Of a stretch of DNA of 64,000 nucleotides, positions 44,784 through 54,895 are shown piece after piece. The DNA is taken from NCBI GenBank assembly GCA_028283725.1, contig JAPWKC010000003.1, forward strand, positions 620,001-684,000. Direction: 5' to 3'. A model generated the notes under the pieces. It worked only from the letters and a program-made list of their open reading frames with translations. It made no database searches and was not told the DNA's origin. Every line of letters begins with the position of its first letter. Positions within the stretch are counted from its first letter, which is position 1. The stretch is from Neorhizobium sp. (GTDB lineage: Bacteria; Pseudomonadota; Alphaproteobacteria; Rhizobiales; Rhizobiaceae). Made by a program: the position numbers and the translations under genes.

Positions 44784-46994
44784 ATGTTCATCCTCCGATC
44801 CCGCTCACGGCTCTATGCCTGCACAGCGCTGGCAGCATTCTTCGCCGTGTCGGGCGCCGAAGCCCAGCAGGCGACGCAGCAGACCCAGCAGGCGCAGCCG
44901 GCAGATACCGCGCTGCAGCCGATCGTGCTGAAGGGGAAGAAGGCGCGGCTGAGCACGGAAGGCACGCTTGCCGATACGCCGCTTGCCACCGAGACGACGC
45001 ATGAGACGATCATGAAGCGCGACATTCGCGATCTGGATGATCTGGGCAACACGACTGAGCCGGGTGTTGCTTGGGTCGGGTCGTCCAATAGCGTCAATAT
45101 CCGGGGCCTGGAAGCTGACCGCGTGCTGACGACGATCGACGGTATTCCGATCCCTTATGTCACCGATGGCGTTTGGGGTTCGAGCGGTGGCACGAACACC
45201 TACGATTTCAACTCGCTCTCGACGATCGACATCCTGCGCGGCGGCGATTCCAGCCGTGCCGGCTCCGGTGCGCTCGGCGGCGCCGTGGTGCTGCGGACGC
45301 TTGAACCCGAAGACGTGATCTCCGGCGGCAAGGATTGGGGCGCGATCGTCAAGGGCACTTACGACGGCAAGGACCGGTCGATCGGCGGGTCGGCAGCGTT
45401 CGCCAAGAAGATCGAGAATACCTCGATCCTCTTCCAAGGCGGTTATACCCGCGGCAACGAGGAGCGGACCAGCGGTCATATCGGCGGCTATGGGGCGACC
45501 CGAACCGAAGCCAATCCGGCAGACACCTACACGCGCAGCGTTCTCTTCAAACTTCGCCAGGAGCTTGAAGGCGGTCATACGATCGGCTTTACCGGCGAGC
45601 ACTACGAGACCGATTCCAAAGAAAACACCATGTCGACCACAGGGGCGACTTACGAGCGCAACACCTATTTCACGACGGAAGACAGGCAGCGCGATCGCGT
45701 CTCGCTCGATTACAGCTACGACTCGCCGGGCGATTCGATCATCGATACGGCGCGAGCGACCCTCTACTGGCAGCGTGTCGAACGTCTTTACGGCACGATG
45801 GCAAACCGCCTGACGGTCCCTGTCGGCGCTTACGGCCGTTCCACCGACAACACAGAAAACGATTTCGGCTTTGCCGGCTCGGCCAATTCGTCCTTCGATA
45901 CTGGTAACCTGCATCACAAGGTGACGGTCGGTACCGATCTGCAGTTCTCGCGCAACGAGCAATATACGACGGGTGTCGACAGCTGCGCGGCAAATTCGAC
46001 ACTTCCCGCCTACATTGCTACGTGCTCCAACTATCACGTCAACCAGTCGAACGCGCCTGACGTCAACGGCTACAAGTTCGGCCTCTACGGCGAAGACAAG
46101 ATTTCCGTCGGCGACAGCGGCTTCTCGTTGACACCGGGGGTTCGTCTCGACTGGTACAGATACGACCCGAAGGCTTCGGCCGGTTTTGAAGCGTCGGACG
46201 GCTATACCGGCGTGCCGAACGGCCAGTCGGATTGGGCGATCTCGCCGAAGCTGCGCGCCGCATGGCAGGTGAACCCGGATGTCGAGCTGTTCGCGCAGTT
46301 CTCCGCCGGCTTCAAGGCTCCGAACGTCAACCAGCTCTATCTGAGCTATGTCAGCACCTTCTACGAATCGATCGGCAACCCGGATCTGAAGCCGGAAAAG
46401 AGCTACGGGTTCGAAGTTGGCGCGAACCTTGGCGACGATGACTTCGGTGGCCGCATCACCGCCTTCACCACCCATTACAAGGACTTCATCGACACCACGG
46501 TCACTCCGACAGCCGAGTTCGCCTACGGCGTGACGCAGTTCTTCAACCGTAACAGCGTTCGCATTTCCGGTGTGGAAGTCCGCGGGCAGAAGCGTTTTGC
46601 CAACGGCTTCGACATACACGGCTCCGCCGCTTACGCTTACGGCGAAGATACCGACACCAACGAGATCCTCGATTCCGTTGCGCCGCTGAAGGCAATCATC
46701 GGTGCCGGCTACAACCAGGAGAGCTGGGGCGCCAATATCGACTGGATCGGCTCTGCCGCCGTCGACAAGGATTCCACCGCCACCACCAGACCGGCAGGTT
46801 ACGGCATCGTCAACCTGACCGGCTGGTGGGAGCCGGAACAGGCAAAGGGTCTTCGTTTGCAGGCAGGCGTCTACAACCTGTTCGACAAGAAGTACTACGA
46901 TGCGCTCGAGGTGAAGAACATGACTGCCGCGGCAGCGGCGATCAGCTCTGAGCCGGGGCGCTACTTCAAGATCTCGCTGACGCAGCGGTTCTAA
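44784..46994 (+). CDS. TonB-dependent haem/haemoglobin-type outer membrane receptor
   Basis: Outer membrane receptor of 736 residues. Signal peptide (cleavage near SGAEAQ), a TonB-box-like segment LQPIVLKG (about 44-51), a plug domain with VNIRGLEADRVLTTIDGIPIP and LRGGDSSRAGSGALGGAVVL (about 70-180), and a 22-strand beta barrel closing with the terminal Phe of SLTQRF. The GFKAPNVNQLY region, like the FRAP box of haem receptors, places it in the haemoglobin/haem/transferrin TonB family (ShmR/HmuR-like). Gene control by iron is indicated by the two upstream boxes. No ABC haem transporter lies next to it, so the substrate remains an inference. Confidence 0.88.
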   Translation: MFILRSRSRLYACTALAAFFAVSGAEAQQATQQTQQAQPADTALQPIVLKGKKARLSTEGTLADTPLATETTHETIMKRDIRDLDDLGNTTEPGVAWVGSSNSVNIRGLEADRVLTTIDGIPIPYVTDGVWGSSGGTNTYDFNSLSTIDILRGGDSSRAGSGALGGAVVLRTLEPEDVISGGKDWGAIVKGTYDGKDRSIGGSAAFAKKIENTSILFQGGYTRGNEERTSGHIGGYGATRTEANPADTYTRSVLFKLRQELEGGHTIGFTGEHYETDSKENTMSTTGATYERNTYFTTEDRQRDRVSLDYSYDSPGDSIIDTARATLYWQRVERLYGTMANRLTVPVGAYGRSTDNTENDFGFAGSANSSFDTGNLHHKVTVGTDLQFSRNEQYTTGVDSCAANSTLPAYIATCSNYHVNQSNAPDVNGYKFGLYGEDKISVGDSGFSLTPGVRLDWYRYDPKASAGFEASDGYTGVPNGQSDWAISPKLRAAWQVNPDVELFAQFSAGFKAPNVNQLYLSYVSTFYESIGNPDLKPEKSYGFEVGANLGDDDFGGRITAFTTHYKDFIDTTVTPTAEFAYGVTQFFNRNSVRISGVEVRGQKRFANGFDIHGSAAYAYGEDTDTNEILDSVAPLKAIIGAGYNQESWGANIDWIGSAAVDKDSTATTRPAGYGIVNLTGWWEPEQAKGLRLQAGVYNLFDKKYYDALEVKNMTAAAAAISSEPGRYFKISLTQRF

Positions 46995-47019
46995 CCTCCG
47001 AGGGGTTGGGGGTAAACCG

Positions 47020-47049
47020 AAAGGGCGGTGCGGAGACGCGCCGCCCTTT
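47020..47049 (+). terminator. intrinsic terminator after the TonB receptor
   Basis: Nine-bp stem AAAGGGCGG / CCGCCCTTT with further inner pairing, followed by a short T stretch, 26 bp after the stop. Confidence 0.8.
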
Positions 47050-47198
47050 CGTCGTTTCCGCCGTCCTGCGGGCGCCGCTGCGCAAACTGCCGCAGGCCTT
47101 CGCCTGTGAACTGAGGGCATTGGCTATTTCCTCCGCTTCGCCTCTTCGCTATCGATGAGCCTCCGGTTGGTGACAGGGCGAAGCGAGAAGGAAAATCC

Positions 47199-48879
47199 AT
47201 GGCAGGCGTCAAATCTGATATCGAGATCGCGCGTGCCGCGGTGAAGAAGCCGATCATCGCGGTCGGCGCCACGCTCGGTATTCCCGCCGATGCGCTTTCC
47301 CCCTATGGCCACGACAAGGCCAAGATCGGCCAGGACTTCATCTCGTCGCTGTCGGATCGCAAGGACGGCAAGCTGATCCTCGTGACCGCCATCAACCCGA
47401 CGCCGGCCGGCGAGGGCAAGACGACAACCACCGTCGGTCTCGGCGACGGCTTGAACCGGATCGGCAAAAAAGCCGTCATCTGCGTGCGCGAGCCTTCGCT
47501 CGGCCCCTGTTTCGGCGTCAAGGGCGGGGCTGCCGGCGGCGGCTATGCGCAGGTCGTGCCGATGGAGGATATCAACCTCCATTTCACCGGCGATTTTCAT
47601 GCGATCACATCGGCCCACAATCTGCTTTCGGCGATGATCGACAACCACGTCTATTGGGGCAATGCGCTCAATATCGATACGCGCCGCATCACCTGGCGGC
47701 GGGTGATGGATATGAACGACCGGGCGCTGCGCTCCCTCGTCACGTCGCTCGGCGGTGTTCCGAACGGTTTTCCGCGCGAAAGCGGCTTCGACATTACCGT
47801 CGCCTCGGAAGTGATGGCGATCCTCTGCCTTGCGACCGATCTGGCCGACCTCGAAAAGCGGCTCGGCGATATCGTCATCGGCTATCGCACCGATCGCTCG
47901 GCCGTCTATGCGCGTGACCTCAAGGCCGATCGCGCCATGGCGGTGCTGCTCAAGGATGCGATGCAGCCGAACCTCGTCCAGACGCTCGAAAACAATCCGG
48001 CGCTGGTGCATGGCGGTCCCGTTCGCCAATATCGCGCATGGCTGCAATTCGGTGATCGCCACCAAGACGGCGATGAAGCTCGGCGATTACGTCGTCACCG
48101 AAGCCGGGTTCGGCGCCGATCTCGGGGCGGAAAAATTCTTCGACATCAAGTGCCGCAAGGCGGGGCTGAAGCCCGATGCCGCCGTCATCGTCGCCACCAT
48201 CCGGGCGCTGAAGATGAATGGCGGGGTGAAGAAGGACGAACTGTCTGCCGAAAATGTCGAGGCGCTCAACCGCGGTGCGGCCAATCTCGGCCGCCATATC
48301 GCCAATGTGCGCAAGTTCGGCGTGCCGGTCGTGGTCGCGATCAACCATTTCATCACCGATACGGATGCGGAAGTGGACGCCGTCAGGGATTACGTCTCTC
48401 GACACGGTGCCGAAGCGATCCTGTGCCGCCACTGGGCGGAAGGTTCTGCCGGCATCACCGATCTCGCCCACAAGGTGGTGGAACTGGCCGAAAGCGGCCA
48501 GGCGGATTTTGCGCCGATCTATGGCGACGACCTGCCGCTGATGGAAAAGATCGAGATCGTCGCCTCGAAAATCTACCATGCCGGCGAAGTGACCGCCGAC
48601 AAGGGCGTGCGCGACCAGCTGAAGGCGTGGGAAGCGGCAGGGTACGGCCACCTGCCGGTCTGCATCGCCAAGACGCAATATTCCTTCTCGACCGATCCCA
48701 ACCTGCGCGGCGCGCCGGAGGGGCATGTGGTGCATGTGCGCGAGGTGCGTCTTTCCGCCGGCGCCGGCTTCATCGTCGCGATTACCGGCGAGATCATGAC
48801 CATGCCCGGCCTGCCGAGCGTGCCTGCCGCCGAGCGCATCCATCTGAACGAGGACGGGGTGATCGAAGGGCTGTTTTAA
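47199..48879 (+). pseudogene. fhs: formate-tetrahydrofolate ligase, frameshifted by one extra base
   Basis: ATP-dependent ligation of formate to tetrahydrofolate in one-carbon metabolism. The frame from ATG 47199 is a normal Fhs start with P-loop [13 protein letters not shown] (about 69-81). After codon 274 (CCC, 48018-48020) it goes out of frame: the expected [15 protein letters not shown] continues one base later and runs to TAA at 48877-48879 with all C-terminal motifs ([30 protein letters not shown]). Corrected length is 559 residues, normal. As read, translation continues wrongly to 48914. True mutation, sequencing error and +1 slippage at CCC are all possible. Confidence 0.9.
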
Positions 48880-49049
48880 GTAACGGTGCCGCGCCGTCGG
48901 GCCGTTTTACATGAATTCATCCTCGATGGTTATCGTTCGTCAAAGGAACGCGCAGATTTAATCAAATTGACAATACGTGAACTCATCCGATCATGGGCTG
49001 CGCTAATCATGGCGTTTCTTTTTCCTTTTGTTGAATAAGGGGCCCTATC

Positions 49050-49433
49050 ATGATGAATTCCGAGCAAAATCACAGCAATTCCGATCTTTCTTCGGTCGCT
49101 ATTGATTCGACACCGATCACGTCCGTCGGCGCTGAAATCGTGCTGGAATGGCAGCGCCGTCTGAAAAGCGTGCCGGACGATGTCGCTGCGATCCTGATCG
49201 ATATCGCTCTGGCGGGCGGTGCGCTGACCCGGTCCGAGGGCATTTTCGATGATGCCGAGGATCTCGGTCTCGTTTCCGTTTCGATGAAGGGTGGCGGCTG
49301 GAACGTGGGGGAAACGGCAACGCTTACCAATGCCGGCCGCCATCTGCTCGGCCTCGAGCCGCTCGACATCAAAAAGTCGATGCTTCGGCAGGTCGCCGGG
49401 TGGATGCGCGGCAAGGTTTCCGCAGCGGCCTGA
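49050..49433 (+). CDS. small uncharacterised protein
   Basis: Soluble protein of 127 residues, no recognised domain. A Ser/Asn/Glu-rich N-terminus (about 1-25) precedes a compact region with an alternating pattern ILIDIALAGGALTRSEGIF and VSVSMKGGGWNVGETATLT, followed by a short helix and a basic tail GWMRGKVSAAA; the middle recalls a small winged-helix fold, but this is not certain. The ribosome site AAGGGG is eight bases from ATG 49050. A TTGACA element at 48967 could belong to its promoter. No clear co-transcribed neighbour. Confidence 0.65.
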   Translation: MMNSEQNHSNSDLSSVAIDSTPITSVGAEIVLEWQRRLKSVPDDVAAILIDIALAGGALTRSEGIFDDAEDLGLVSVSMKGGGWNVGETATLTNAGRHLLGLEPLDIKKSMLRQVAGWMRGKVSAAA

Positions 49434-49484
49434 GGGCGCGTTGAAGGACGGCCATCGTCCGCAAAGCGCCTGACGCATCGGGTG

Positions 49485-49548
49485 GCAGGTGCAGCATATC
49501 GCAGGCGCATCGTCTCGCAGGTGCATCGTCTTGCAGGTACATCGCCTC
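49485..49548. repeat. 16-bp tandem repeat, intergenic
   Basis: Four units of the type GCAGGTGCATCGTCTT (49485-49500, 49501-49516, 49517-49532, 49533-49548). The rest of 49434-49767 shows no gene. Confidence 0.8.
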
Positions 49549-49767
49549 GCAGATACTGGGGATGACCGGGTAGAGGCCGATATCGTTGCGGCGCCGTTCG
49601 AGGCACGCGTTAGCCGCGGCCGGTTCATGGTCGGCCGATGGTCTGCCCTATGGGCAAAACCATGGCCGCTCCACTATAGGCTGCGCGGTGGTCCGTAACC
49701 GATTGTCTTGGCCGGATCGTGGGAAGGTCGCTTTTCGAAGCAGCCTTCCTCGCGTTCCTTACCTTGG

Positions 49768-51276
49768 TCATCGGCAATATCTGTAGCCGCCCTTTCGCTC
49801 GATCACGTCGAGATGAAGATGGGTCTCGTGCGCGGCATCGCTGCCGGGCGACAGCACGGTGGTGAAATGCAGGCAGGCGCCGGCCGTGATGGTCCGCTGG
49901 AAGGCACCTTCCATGGTCGAATCCTCCTGGCGCGGCGTCAGTTCCATCTTCTCGCCGTTGTCGAAGGTAAAGGCGGCGACGTCGAAGGCGTTGCCGTGGG
50001 CATGTTCGGAAATCTTGCCGGTGGACGCGTTGTTGCGCAGCCGGCAGGCATAGGTCGATCCGGGCGTGATGCCGACGATATGGCGGCCCGGCATGGCGAT
50101 GTTCATCGCCGGCTTGACGGTGTCCTTCAGCCAGTGCGCCAGGCTTTGCGCGGTCTTGCAGCGCATCGTCGCATTGCCGGTCTTGATGCCGGGCAGGACT
50201 TCGGCGATGTCGAACGGCTTTTCGATGCCGCAGCCGTCGCCATCGTCGATGCGATCGACGGCGGTGAATTTCGTGCCCATCGATTGCAGGTCGGCAAGGC
50301 AGGCCTTCAGCTCGTCCGGATCCTCGGCCATGAGCGGGGGAGGCGGTGGCGAGGCATCCGGCTTTTTGTCTTCCGCGGCCTTTTCCGTGTCGGGTGCGCT
50401 TTGTCCCTTCTGATCCTGTTCGGCCTTGCCCTGTTCGGCCTTGCCTTGCTCGGTCTTGTCCTGCGGGGCCTTGTCCTGCGGGGCCTTGTTTTGCGGGGCG
50501 GTGTCCGGTTCGGGCTGTTCTGTCGAAGGCTGATCCTGCGTCACCTTGTTTGCCGGCGTGCCGCCATCTGTGGGCTTTGCAAGCGGGGTCGGAACCTCCG
50601 TTGCGTGAGCGGGTTCGGTGGCGGTCGCCGGCTGCTGCACGAGCGGGGCGGCTGATGGCACTGTCTGTGGCTCGGGCGTGTCGGCCTGATGCTGTCGCGT
50701 GCCGGCCTGTTCTTGGCGTTCCGGCGCGGCGGGGGGCGGTGGCGGAGCAGGCGACGTCCCTGGTTGAGGTGCCGCGGATGTGCCGTTGCCGGCCTGCGGC
50801 TTCGTATCCGTCGCCCTTTCCGTTCCAGGTTTTACGGGGCCGGCAGCGGGTGCCTCCGGTGCTGTTGCCTCAACGGATGGTGCGGCCTGGGCAGGCACCT
50901 GCGTGGGGACCGGTATGGGCGCCGGGGCCGCTGTGGTGGCGTTGACGTCGCCCGCCGGCTTGGGGATCGGGATCGGAATGGTGGCAAGCGGCGGGGCCGC
51001 GGGACTGGCACTTTTCGTGCGTGTCGCGCGACGATAGGCGGAGGAGCGGTTGTTGCGGGTGCGCCCGTCGCGAAACAGCCGGTCGAAGAAGTCGACCTTG
51101 ACGATCTCGGCGCTGTCGCCTGCCTTTTCCGGTGCCAAGACGGCAGGCAGAAGTGCCGGCCGGTGATGGGCATGGCCATATCCAGGCACGGGTGGGACGG
51201 GCGGCATGGCCGCACCCGTGACGATCGAGAGCGTCAGGGGCAGGCTGATCGCGACGAGACAGAATGACCGCTTCAT
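49768..51276 (-). CDS. extensin-like C-terminal domain protein with Pro/Gln/Lys-rich stalk
   Basis: Exported protein of 502 residues. A signal peptide (1-22) is followed by a long disordered stalk rich in Pro, Ala, Thr, Gln and Lys that includes pentapeptides KAPQD, KTEQG and KAEQG from a 15-bp repeat (50416-50505). The C-terminal 180 residues form the extensin-like domain (ADLQSMGTKFTAVDRIDD, then SEHAHGNAFDVAAF and HETHLHLDVI), which resembles a VanY/LAS-type metallopeptidase fold: H-x-x-x-x-x-x-D and a distal H-x-H pattern are visible. A peptidoglycan peptidase role is possible. A start at ATG 51276 is chosen because the signal peptide begins there. Confidence 0.82.
   Translation of the reverse strand: MKRSFCLVAISLPLTLSIVTGAAMPPVPPVPGYGHAHHRPALLPAVLAPEKAGDSAEIVKVDFFDRLFRDGRTRNNRSSAYRRATRTKSASPAAPPLATIPIPIPKPAGDVNATTAAPAPIPVPTQVPAQAAPSVEATAPEAPAAGPVKPGTERATDTKPQAGNGTSAAPQPGTSPAPPPPPAAPERQEQAGTRQHQADTPEPQTVPSAAPLVQQPATATEPAHATEVPTPLAKPTDGGTPANKVTQDQPSTEQPEPDTAPQNKAPQDKAPQDKTEQGKAEQGKAEQDQKGQSAPDTEKAAEDKKPDASPPPPPLMAEDPDELKACLADLQSMGTKFTAVDRIDDGDGCGIEKPFDIAEVLPGIKTGNATMRCKTAQSLAHWLKDTVKPAMNIAMPGRHIVGITPGSTYACRLRNNASTGKISEHAHGNAFDVAAFTFDNGEKMELTPRQEDSTMEGAFQRTITAGACLHFTTVLSPGSDAAHETHLHLDVIERKGGYRYCR
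50416..50505. repeat. 15-bp tandem repeat inside extensin-like gene
   Basis: Six units of the type CTGCGGGGCCTTGTC, minus-strand coding for five-residue blocks such as KAPQD. The frame is preserved in every unit. Confidence 0.85.
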
Positions 51277-51447
51277 CCTTCGCTTTTCCTCCGGGCCGGG
51301 ATGGCCTCTGCCACGGCATTTTACTGCCGGGCGAAAGGGGCAACGCGCAAAAGGCGGATTTGGTCGCATCGAAAGGGCAGAAAAACGCCGGTCTGCCGCA
51401 GCAAATTCGCTTGCACGGCGGGAAAACTGCGGCTAACAATTCGCGCC

Positions 51448-51507
51448 ATGACGATTTCGATGAACAACAACGGTAACTGGTGGTGGGTACGCTTCGCGCG
51501 GCCTTGA
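51448..51507 (+). CDS. trpL: trp leader peptide
   Basis: Nineteen-codon leader MTISMNNNGNWWWVRFARP with three consecutive Trp codons (51478-51486), ending in TGA at 51505-51507. A second ATG at 51460 would give a 15-residue form, nearer to the size of S. meliloti TrpL. Ribosome stalling at the Trp codons when charged tRNA-Trp is scarce would prevent the terminator at 51537-51566 and allow transcription of trpE(G). In S. meliloti the released leader RNA and peptide also act in trans. Confidence 0.85.
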   Translation: MTISMNNNGNWWWVRFARP

Positions 51508-51536
51508 CCAGTCATGTCCATCGACAAGACGACAGC

Positions 51537-51566
51537 AAGCCGCCCGAAACCCGAGGCGGCTTTTTT
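51537..51566 (+). terminator. trp attenuator terminator
   Basis: Stem AAGCCGCC / GGCGGCTT with a ten-base loop and six or more T, located 30 bp after trpL and 119 bp before trpE(G). It fits a transcription attenuator. Confidence 0.85.
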
Positions 51567-51684
51567 GTTATCCGCCTTGGCAAGCCCCGCAAACAGGGGA
51601 TCGGGCACAAGAAAAACGTGATGACGGGCGGCGGTTCCATTCGCAACGGCCCCGAGAGACGGAAGCGAAAAGGCAGGGCATGAG

Positions 51685-53874
51685 ATGGTAACGATCATTC
51701 ACGACGACGGCTCGGAGACCTACGAGACCAGGGGCGGCATCACGGTTTCCCGCAAGCGGCGTCCGGCCGATTATGCGACCGCGATCTCGTCTTATGTCGA
51801 CAAGCTCGACGAGCGCCGCGGCGCGGTCTTCTCGTCCAATTACGAATATCCCGGCCGCTATACCCGCTGGGACACCGCTATCGTCGATCCGCCGCTCGGT
51901 ATCACCTGCAACGGCCGCAACATCTGGATCGAAGCCTATAACGGCCGCGGCGAGGTGCTGCTCTCGCTCATCGCCGACAAGCTCGCGACCGTCCAGGACC
52001 TGACGCTTGGCGAACGCTGCGCGACCCGCCTCGATCTCTTCGTCAACGAGCCGACCCGCGTCTTCACCGAGGAAGAGCGTTCGAAGATGCCGACGGTGTT
52101 CACCGCCCTTCGCGCCGTCGTCGATCTCTTTCATTCGGATGCGGATTCGGCGATCGGCCTGTTCGGCGCCTTCGGCTACGATCTCGCCTTCCAGTTCGAC
52201 GCGATCAAGCTTGCCATGCAGCGCCCCGACGACCAGCGCGACATGGTGCTCTTCCTGCCCGACGAGATCCTCGTCGTCGATCACCACGCCGCCAAGGCCT
52301 GGATCGACCGCTACGACTTTACCAAGGGTAGCCTCACCACCGAGGGCAAGGCGGAGGATATCGGCGCCGAACCGTTCCAGCGCACCACGGTGACACCGCC
52401 GAAGGGCGATCACAAGCCGGGCGAATATGCCAGCCTCGTCACCAAGGCGAAGGAAAGTTTTCGCCGCGGCGATCTCTTCGAGGTGGTCCCCGGCCAGAAG
52501 TTCATGGAACGCTGCGATTCGAAGCCTTCGGAAATTTCCAACCGGCTGAAGGCGATCAACCCGTCGCCCTATTCCTTCTTCATCAATCTCGGCCATCAGG
52601 AATATCTGATCGGCGCCTCGCCGGAAATGTTCGTGCGCGTGTCGGGCCGTCGTATCGAGACCTGCCCGATCTCGGGCACGATCCGGCGCGGCGAGGATGC
52701 GATCTCCGATTCGGAGCAGATCCTGAAGCTGTTGAACTCGAAGAAGGACGAGTCCGAGCTTACCATGTGCTCGGATGTCGATCGCAACGACAAGTCCAGA
52801 GTCTGCGAGCCGGGTTCGGTCAAGGTCATCGGTCGCCGGCAGATCGAGATGTATTCGCGCCTCATCCACACGGTGGACCATATCGAGGGCCGTCTGCGGC
52901 CAGACATGGATGCGTTCGATGGCTTCCTGAGCCATGCATGGGCCGTTACCGTAACCGGTGCGCCGAAACTGTGGGCGATGCGCTTCGTCGAGGCCAACGA
53001 GAAGAGCCCGCGCGCCTGGTATGGTGGCGCGATCGGCATGGTGGGCTTCAACGGCGACATGAATACCGGGCTGACGCTGCGGACCATCCGCGTCAAGGAC
53101 GGTATTGCCGAAGTGCGCGCCGGTGCGACGCTGCTCAACGACAGTGATCCGCACGAGGAAGAGGCCGAGACGGAGCTGAAAGCATCCGCCATGATCGCCG
53201 CGATCCGCGATGCCCGCACCGGCAACACCGCCAAGGCCAGCCGCGACGTCGCCAAGGTCGGGGAAGGGGTGAAGATCCTGCTCGTCGACCACGAGGACAG
53301 TTTCGTCCACACGCTTGCCAACTATTTCCGCCAGACGGGCGCGACGGTCTCGACCGTGCGCACGCCGGTGCCGGCAGAGGTGTTCGACCGGCTCGATCCT
53401 GACCTGGTCGTCCTGTCGCCCGGACCGGGCAATCCGAAGGATTTTGACTGCAAGGCGACGATCAAGGCCGCACGCGCGCGAAACCTGCCGATCTTCGGCG
53501 TCTGCCTCGGGCTTCAGGCACTTGCCGAGGCTTATGGCGGCGAGCTTCGCCATCTTGCGGTGCCGATGCACGGCAAGCCGTCGCGCATCCGCATCCTCGA
53601 ACCGGGCATCGTCTTCTCCGGCCTTGCCAAGGACGTGACCGTCGGCCGCTACCACTCGATCTTTGCCGATCCGGCAACGCTCGACCGCGATTTCATTATC
53701 ACGGCGGAAAGCGAGGACGGCACGATCATGGGCATCGAGCACGCCAAGGAGCCGATCGCGGCCGTGCAGTTCCACCCGGAATCGATCATGACGCTCGGCG
53801 GCGATGCCGGCATGCGGATGATCGAGAATGTCGTGGCGCATCTGTCGCGCAAGCGCGAGACGAAGGCTGCCTGA
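51685..53874 (+). CDS. trpE(G): anthranilate synthase, fused TrpE-TrpG
   Basis: First step of tryptophan synthesis: chorismate plus glutamine to anthranilate. In Rhizobiales both subunits are fused, and this 729-residue protein has the usual size. The TrpE (chorismate-binding) part spans about 1-510, with [43 protein letters not shown] and [16 protein letters not shown]. The glutamine amidotransferase part spans about 530-729 with the nucleophile Cys607 in [12 protein letters not shown] and the His/Glu of QFHPES. Start ATG 51685 follows AGGG. A GNAT gene follows with a one-base gap. Confidence 0.96.
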   Translation: MVTIIHDDGSETYETRGGITVSRKRRPADYATAISSYVDKLDERRGAVFSSNYEYPGRYTRWDTAIVDPPLGITCNGRNIWIEAYNGRGEVLLSLIADKLATVQDLTLGERCATRLDLFVNEPTRVFTEEERSKMPTVFTALRAVVDLFHSDADSAIGLFGAFGYDLAFQFDAIKLAMQRPDDQRDMVLFLPDEILVVDHHAAKAWIDRYDFTKGSLTTEGKAEDIGAEPFQRTTVTPPKGDHKPGEYASLVTKAKESFRRGDLFEVVPGQKFMERCDSKPSEISNRLKAINPSPYSFFINLGHQEYLIGASPEMFVRVSGRRIETCPISGTIRRGEDAISDSEQILKLLNSKKDESELTMCSDVDRNDKSRVCEPGSVKVIGRRQIEMYSRLIHTVDHIEGRLRPDMDAFDGFLSHAWAVTVTGAPKLWAMRFVEANEKSPRAWYGGAIGMVGFNGDMNTGLTLRTIRVKDGIAEVRAGATLLNDSDPHEEEAETELKASAMIAAIRDARTGNTAKASRDVAKVGEGVKILLVDHEDSFVHTLANYFRQTGATVSTVRTPVPAEVFDRLDPDLVVLSPGPGNPKDFDCKATIKAARARNLPIFGVCLGLQALAEAYGGELRHLAVPMHGKPSRIRILEPGIVFSGLAKDVTVGRYHSIFADPATLDRDFIITAESEDGTIMGIEHAKEPIAAVQFHPESIMTLGGDAGMRMIENVVAHLSRKRETKAA

Positions 53875-53875
53875 G

Positions 53876-54415
53876 ATGTCCGACATGCCTGACAGGGTAG
53901 GCATCACGATCGAACCGATCCGCGAGGATCATGTCGAGGGCTTCCGTGAAGCCCTCGACACCGTTGCGCGCGAAAAGAAATATCTGATCTTCACCGAGGC
54001 GCCAGCCGTCGAGCAGATGCTGGCCTTCGTGCGCAGCAATATCGCCGCCGGCCATCCGCATATGGTGGCGATCGAGGGCGGGCATGCCGAGGGGAGAGGC
54101 GAAGGGCGTGTCGTCGGCTGGTGCGATATCCGCGCCAAGGAGCGTGCGGTGCAGAGCCATGTCGGCGTGCTCGGCATGGGGATAGTTCCCGGCTACCGGG
54201 ACCGCGGCATCGGCCGGCTGCTGATCACCGCGGCACTTGATGCGGCGCGGGCAAAGGGGCTGCACCGGGTCGAACTCGATGCGCATGGCGATAATCTGCG
54301 GGCGATCGCGCTTTATGAAAAGGTCGGTTTCGTCCACGAAGGCGTCGCCCGCGACGCGGTAAAGCTCGACGGCCGGTTCGTCGACAGCGTGAAGATGGGC
54401 CTGATCTTCGGCTGA
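53876..54415 (+). CDS. GNAT-family N-acetyltransferase
   Basis: Acetyltransferase of 179 residues. The acetyl-CoA binding motif A reads VGVLGMGIVPGYRDRGIGRLLITAAL (about 97-123, containing the R/Q-x-x-G-x-G/A loop as R-D-R-G-I-G), followed by motif B HRVELDAHGDNLRAIALYEKVGFVHEG. The acceptor is unknown; similarity is to RimI/PhnO-type enzymes. It begins one base after the trpE(G) stop, so translation is likely coupled, yet no link to tryptophan synthesis is known. M at 53885 is an alternative start. Confidence 0.88.
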   Translation: MSDMPDRVGITIEPIREDHVEGFREALDTVAREKKYLIFTEAPAVEQMLAFVRSNIAAGHPHMVAIEGGHAEGRGEGRVVGWCDIRAKERAVQSHVGVLGMGIVPGYRDRGIGRLLITAALDAARAKGLHRVELDAHGDNLRAIALYEKVGFVHEGVARDAVKLDGRFVDSVKMGLIFG

Positions 54416-54443
54416 TGGCGACCTTGCGCCCGATGGCTCGGGG

Positions 54444-54806
54444 CTAACCGGTCATGAAGTTCCAGACAGAGCGGCCAAGAGTGATGGCGGCGGCGGCCGC
54501 CGCAAGCCAGATGAGCGCCGACAGAAGCAGCGAGGAGAGGACCGGGCTGCGCGCCGGTGCCTCCATCTCCAGTTCGTCATAGGCCGTTTCCGGCAACACA
54601 CCCTCATCGATCAAGCGTGCCGCAAGCGCTGCCTTGCCGTTGATATCGATCGTCTCGGGGCTATTCTCGAAACCCCGATCGTTCTGGGTGACGATATCGA
54701 GCCGGTAGCGCCCGGCGCCGAGATCGCGCACCACGATGCGGCGCGTCACCTCGCGGTCGAGCTCGACGAAGAATTCCAGACTGCGGTCAGAGGATGAATG
54801 CTGCAC
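54444..54806 (-). CDS. small protein with C-terminal membrane anchor
   Basis: Protein of about 120 residues. The soluble part (SLEFFVELDREVTRRIVVRD, YRLDIVTQNDRGFENSPETI) is charged, and the C-terminus is a single hydrophobic segment VLSSLLLSALIWLAAAAAAITLG followed by a short end, so a tail-anchored topology is expected. No family is recognised. The likely start is GTG at 54806; the frame stays open further upstream, but that region overlaps the non-coding stretch ahead of the cation-efflux gene. Weak ribosome site. Confidence 0.5.
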   Translation of the reverse strand: MQHSSSDRSLEFFVELDREVTRRIVVRDLGAGRYRLDIVTQNDRGFENSPETIDINGKAALAARLIDEGVLPETAYDELEMEAPARSPVLSSLLLSALIWLAAAAAAITLGRSVWNFMTG

Positions 54807-54895
54807 TGTCGATGATTCGCTAAAAATTAGATTTGTGACATGTAAGCATGTTTTGCGTCGGCGCCCAAGCGCCGCGGCGCTATTTGGTGGACGGC

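Noticed and set aside
44805..47120. A 771-residue minus-strand frame opposite the TonB receptor
   Set aside because: Arg/Gly/Val-rich shadow composition; the + strand has signal peptide, plug and barrel motifs.
49485..49548. CRISPR-like repeat
   Set aside because: Continuous 16-bp units without unique spacers; a simple minisatellite.
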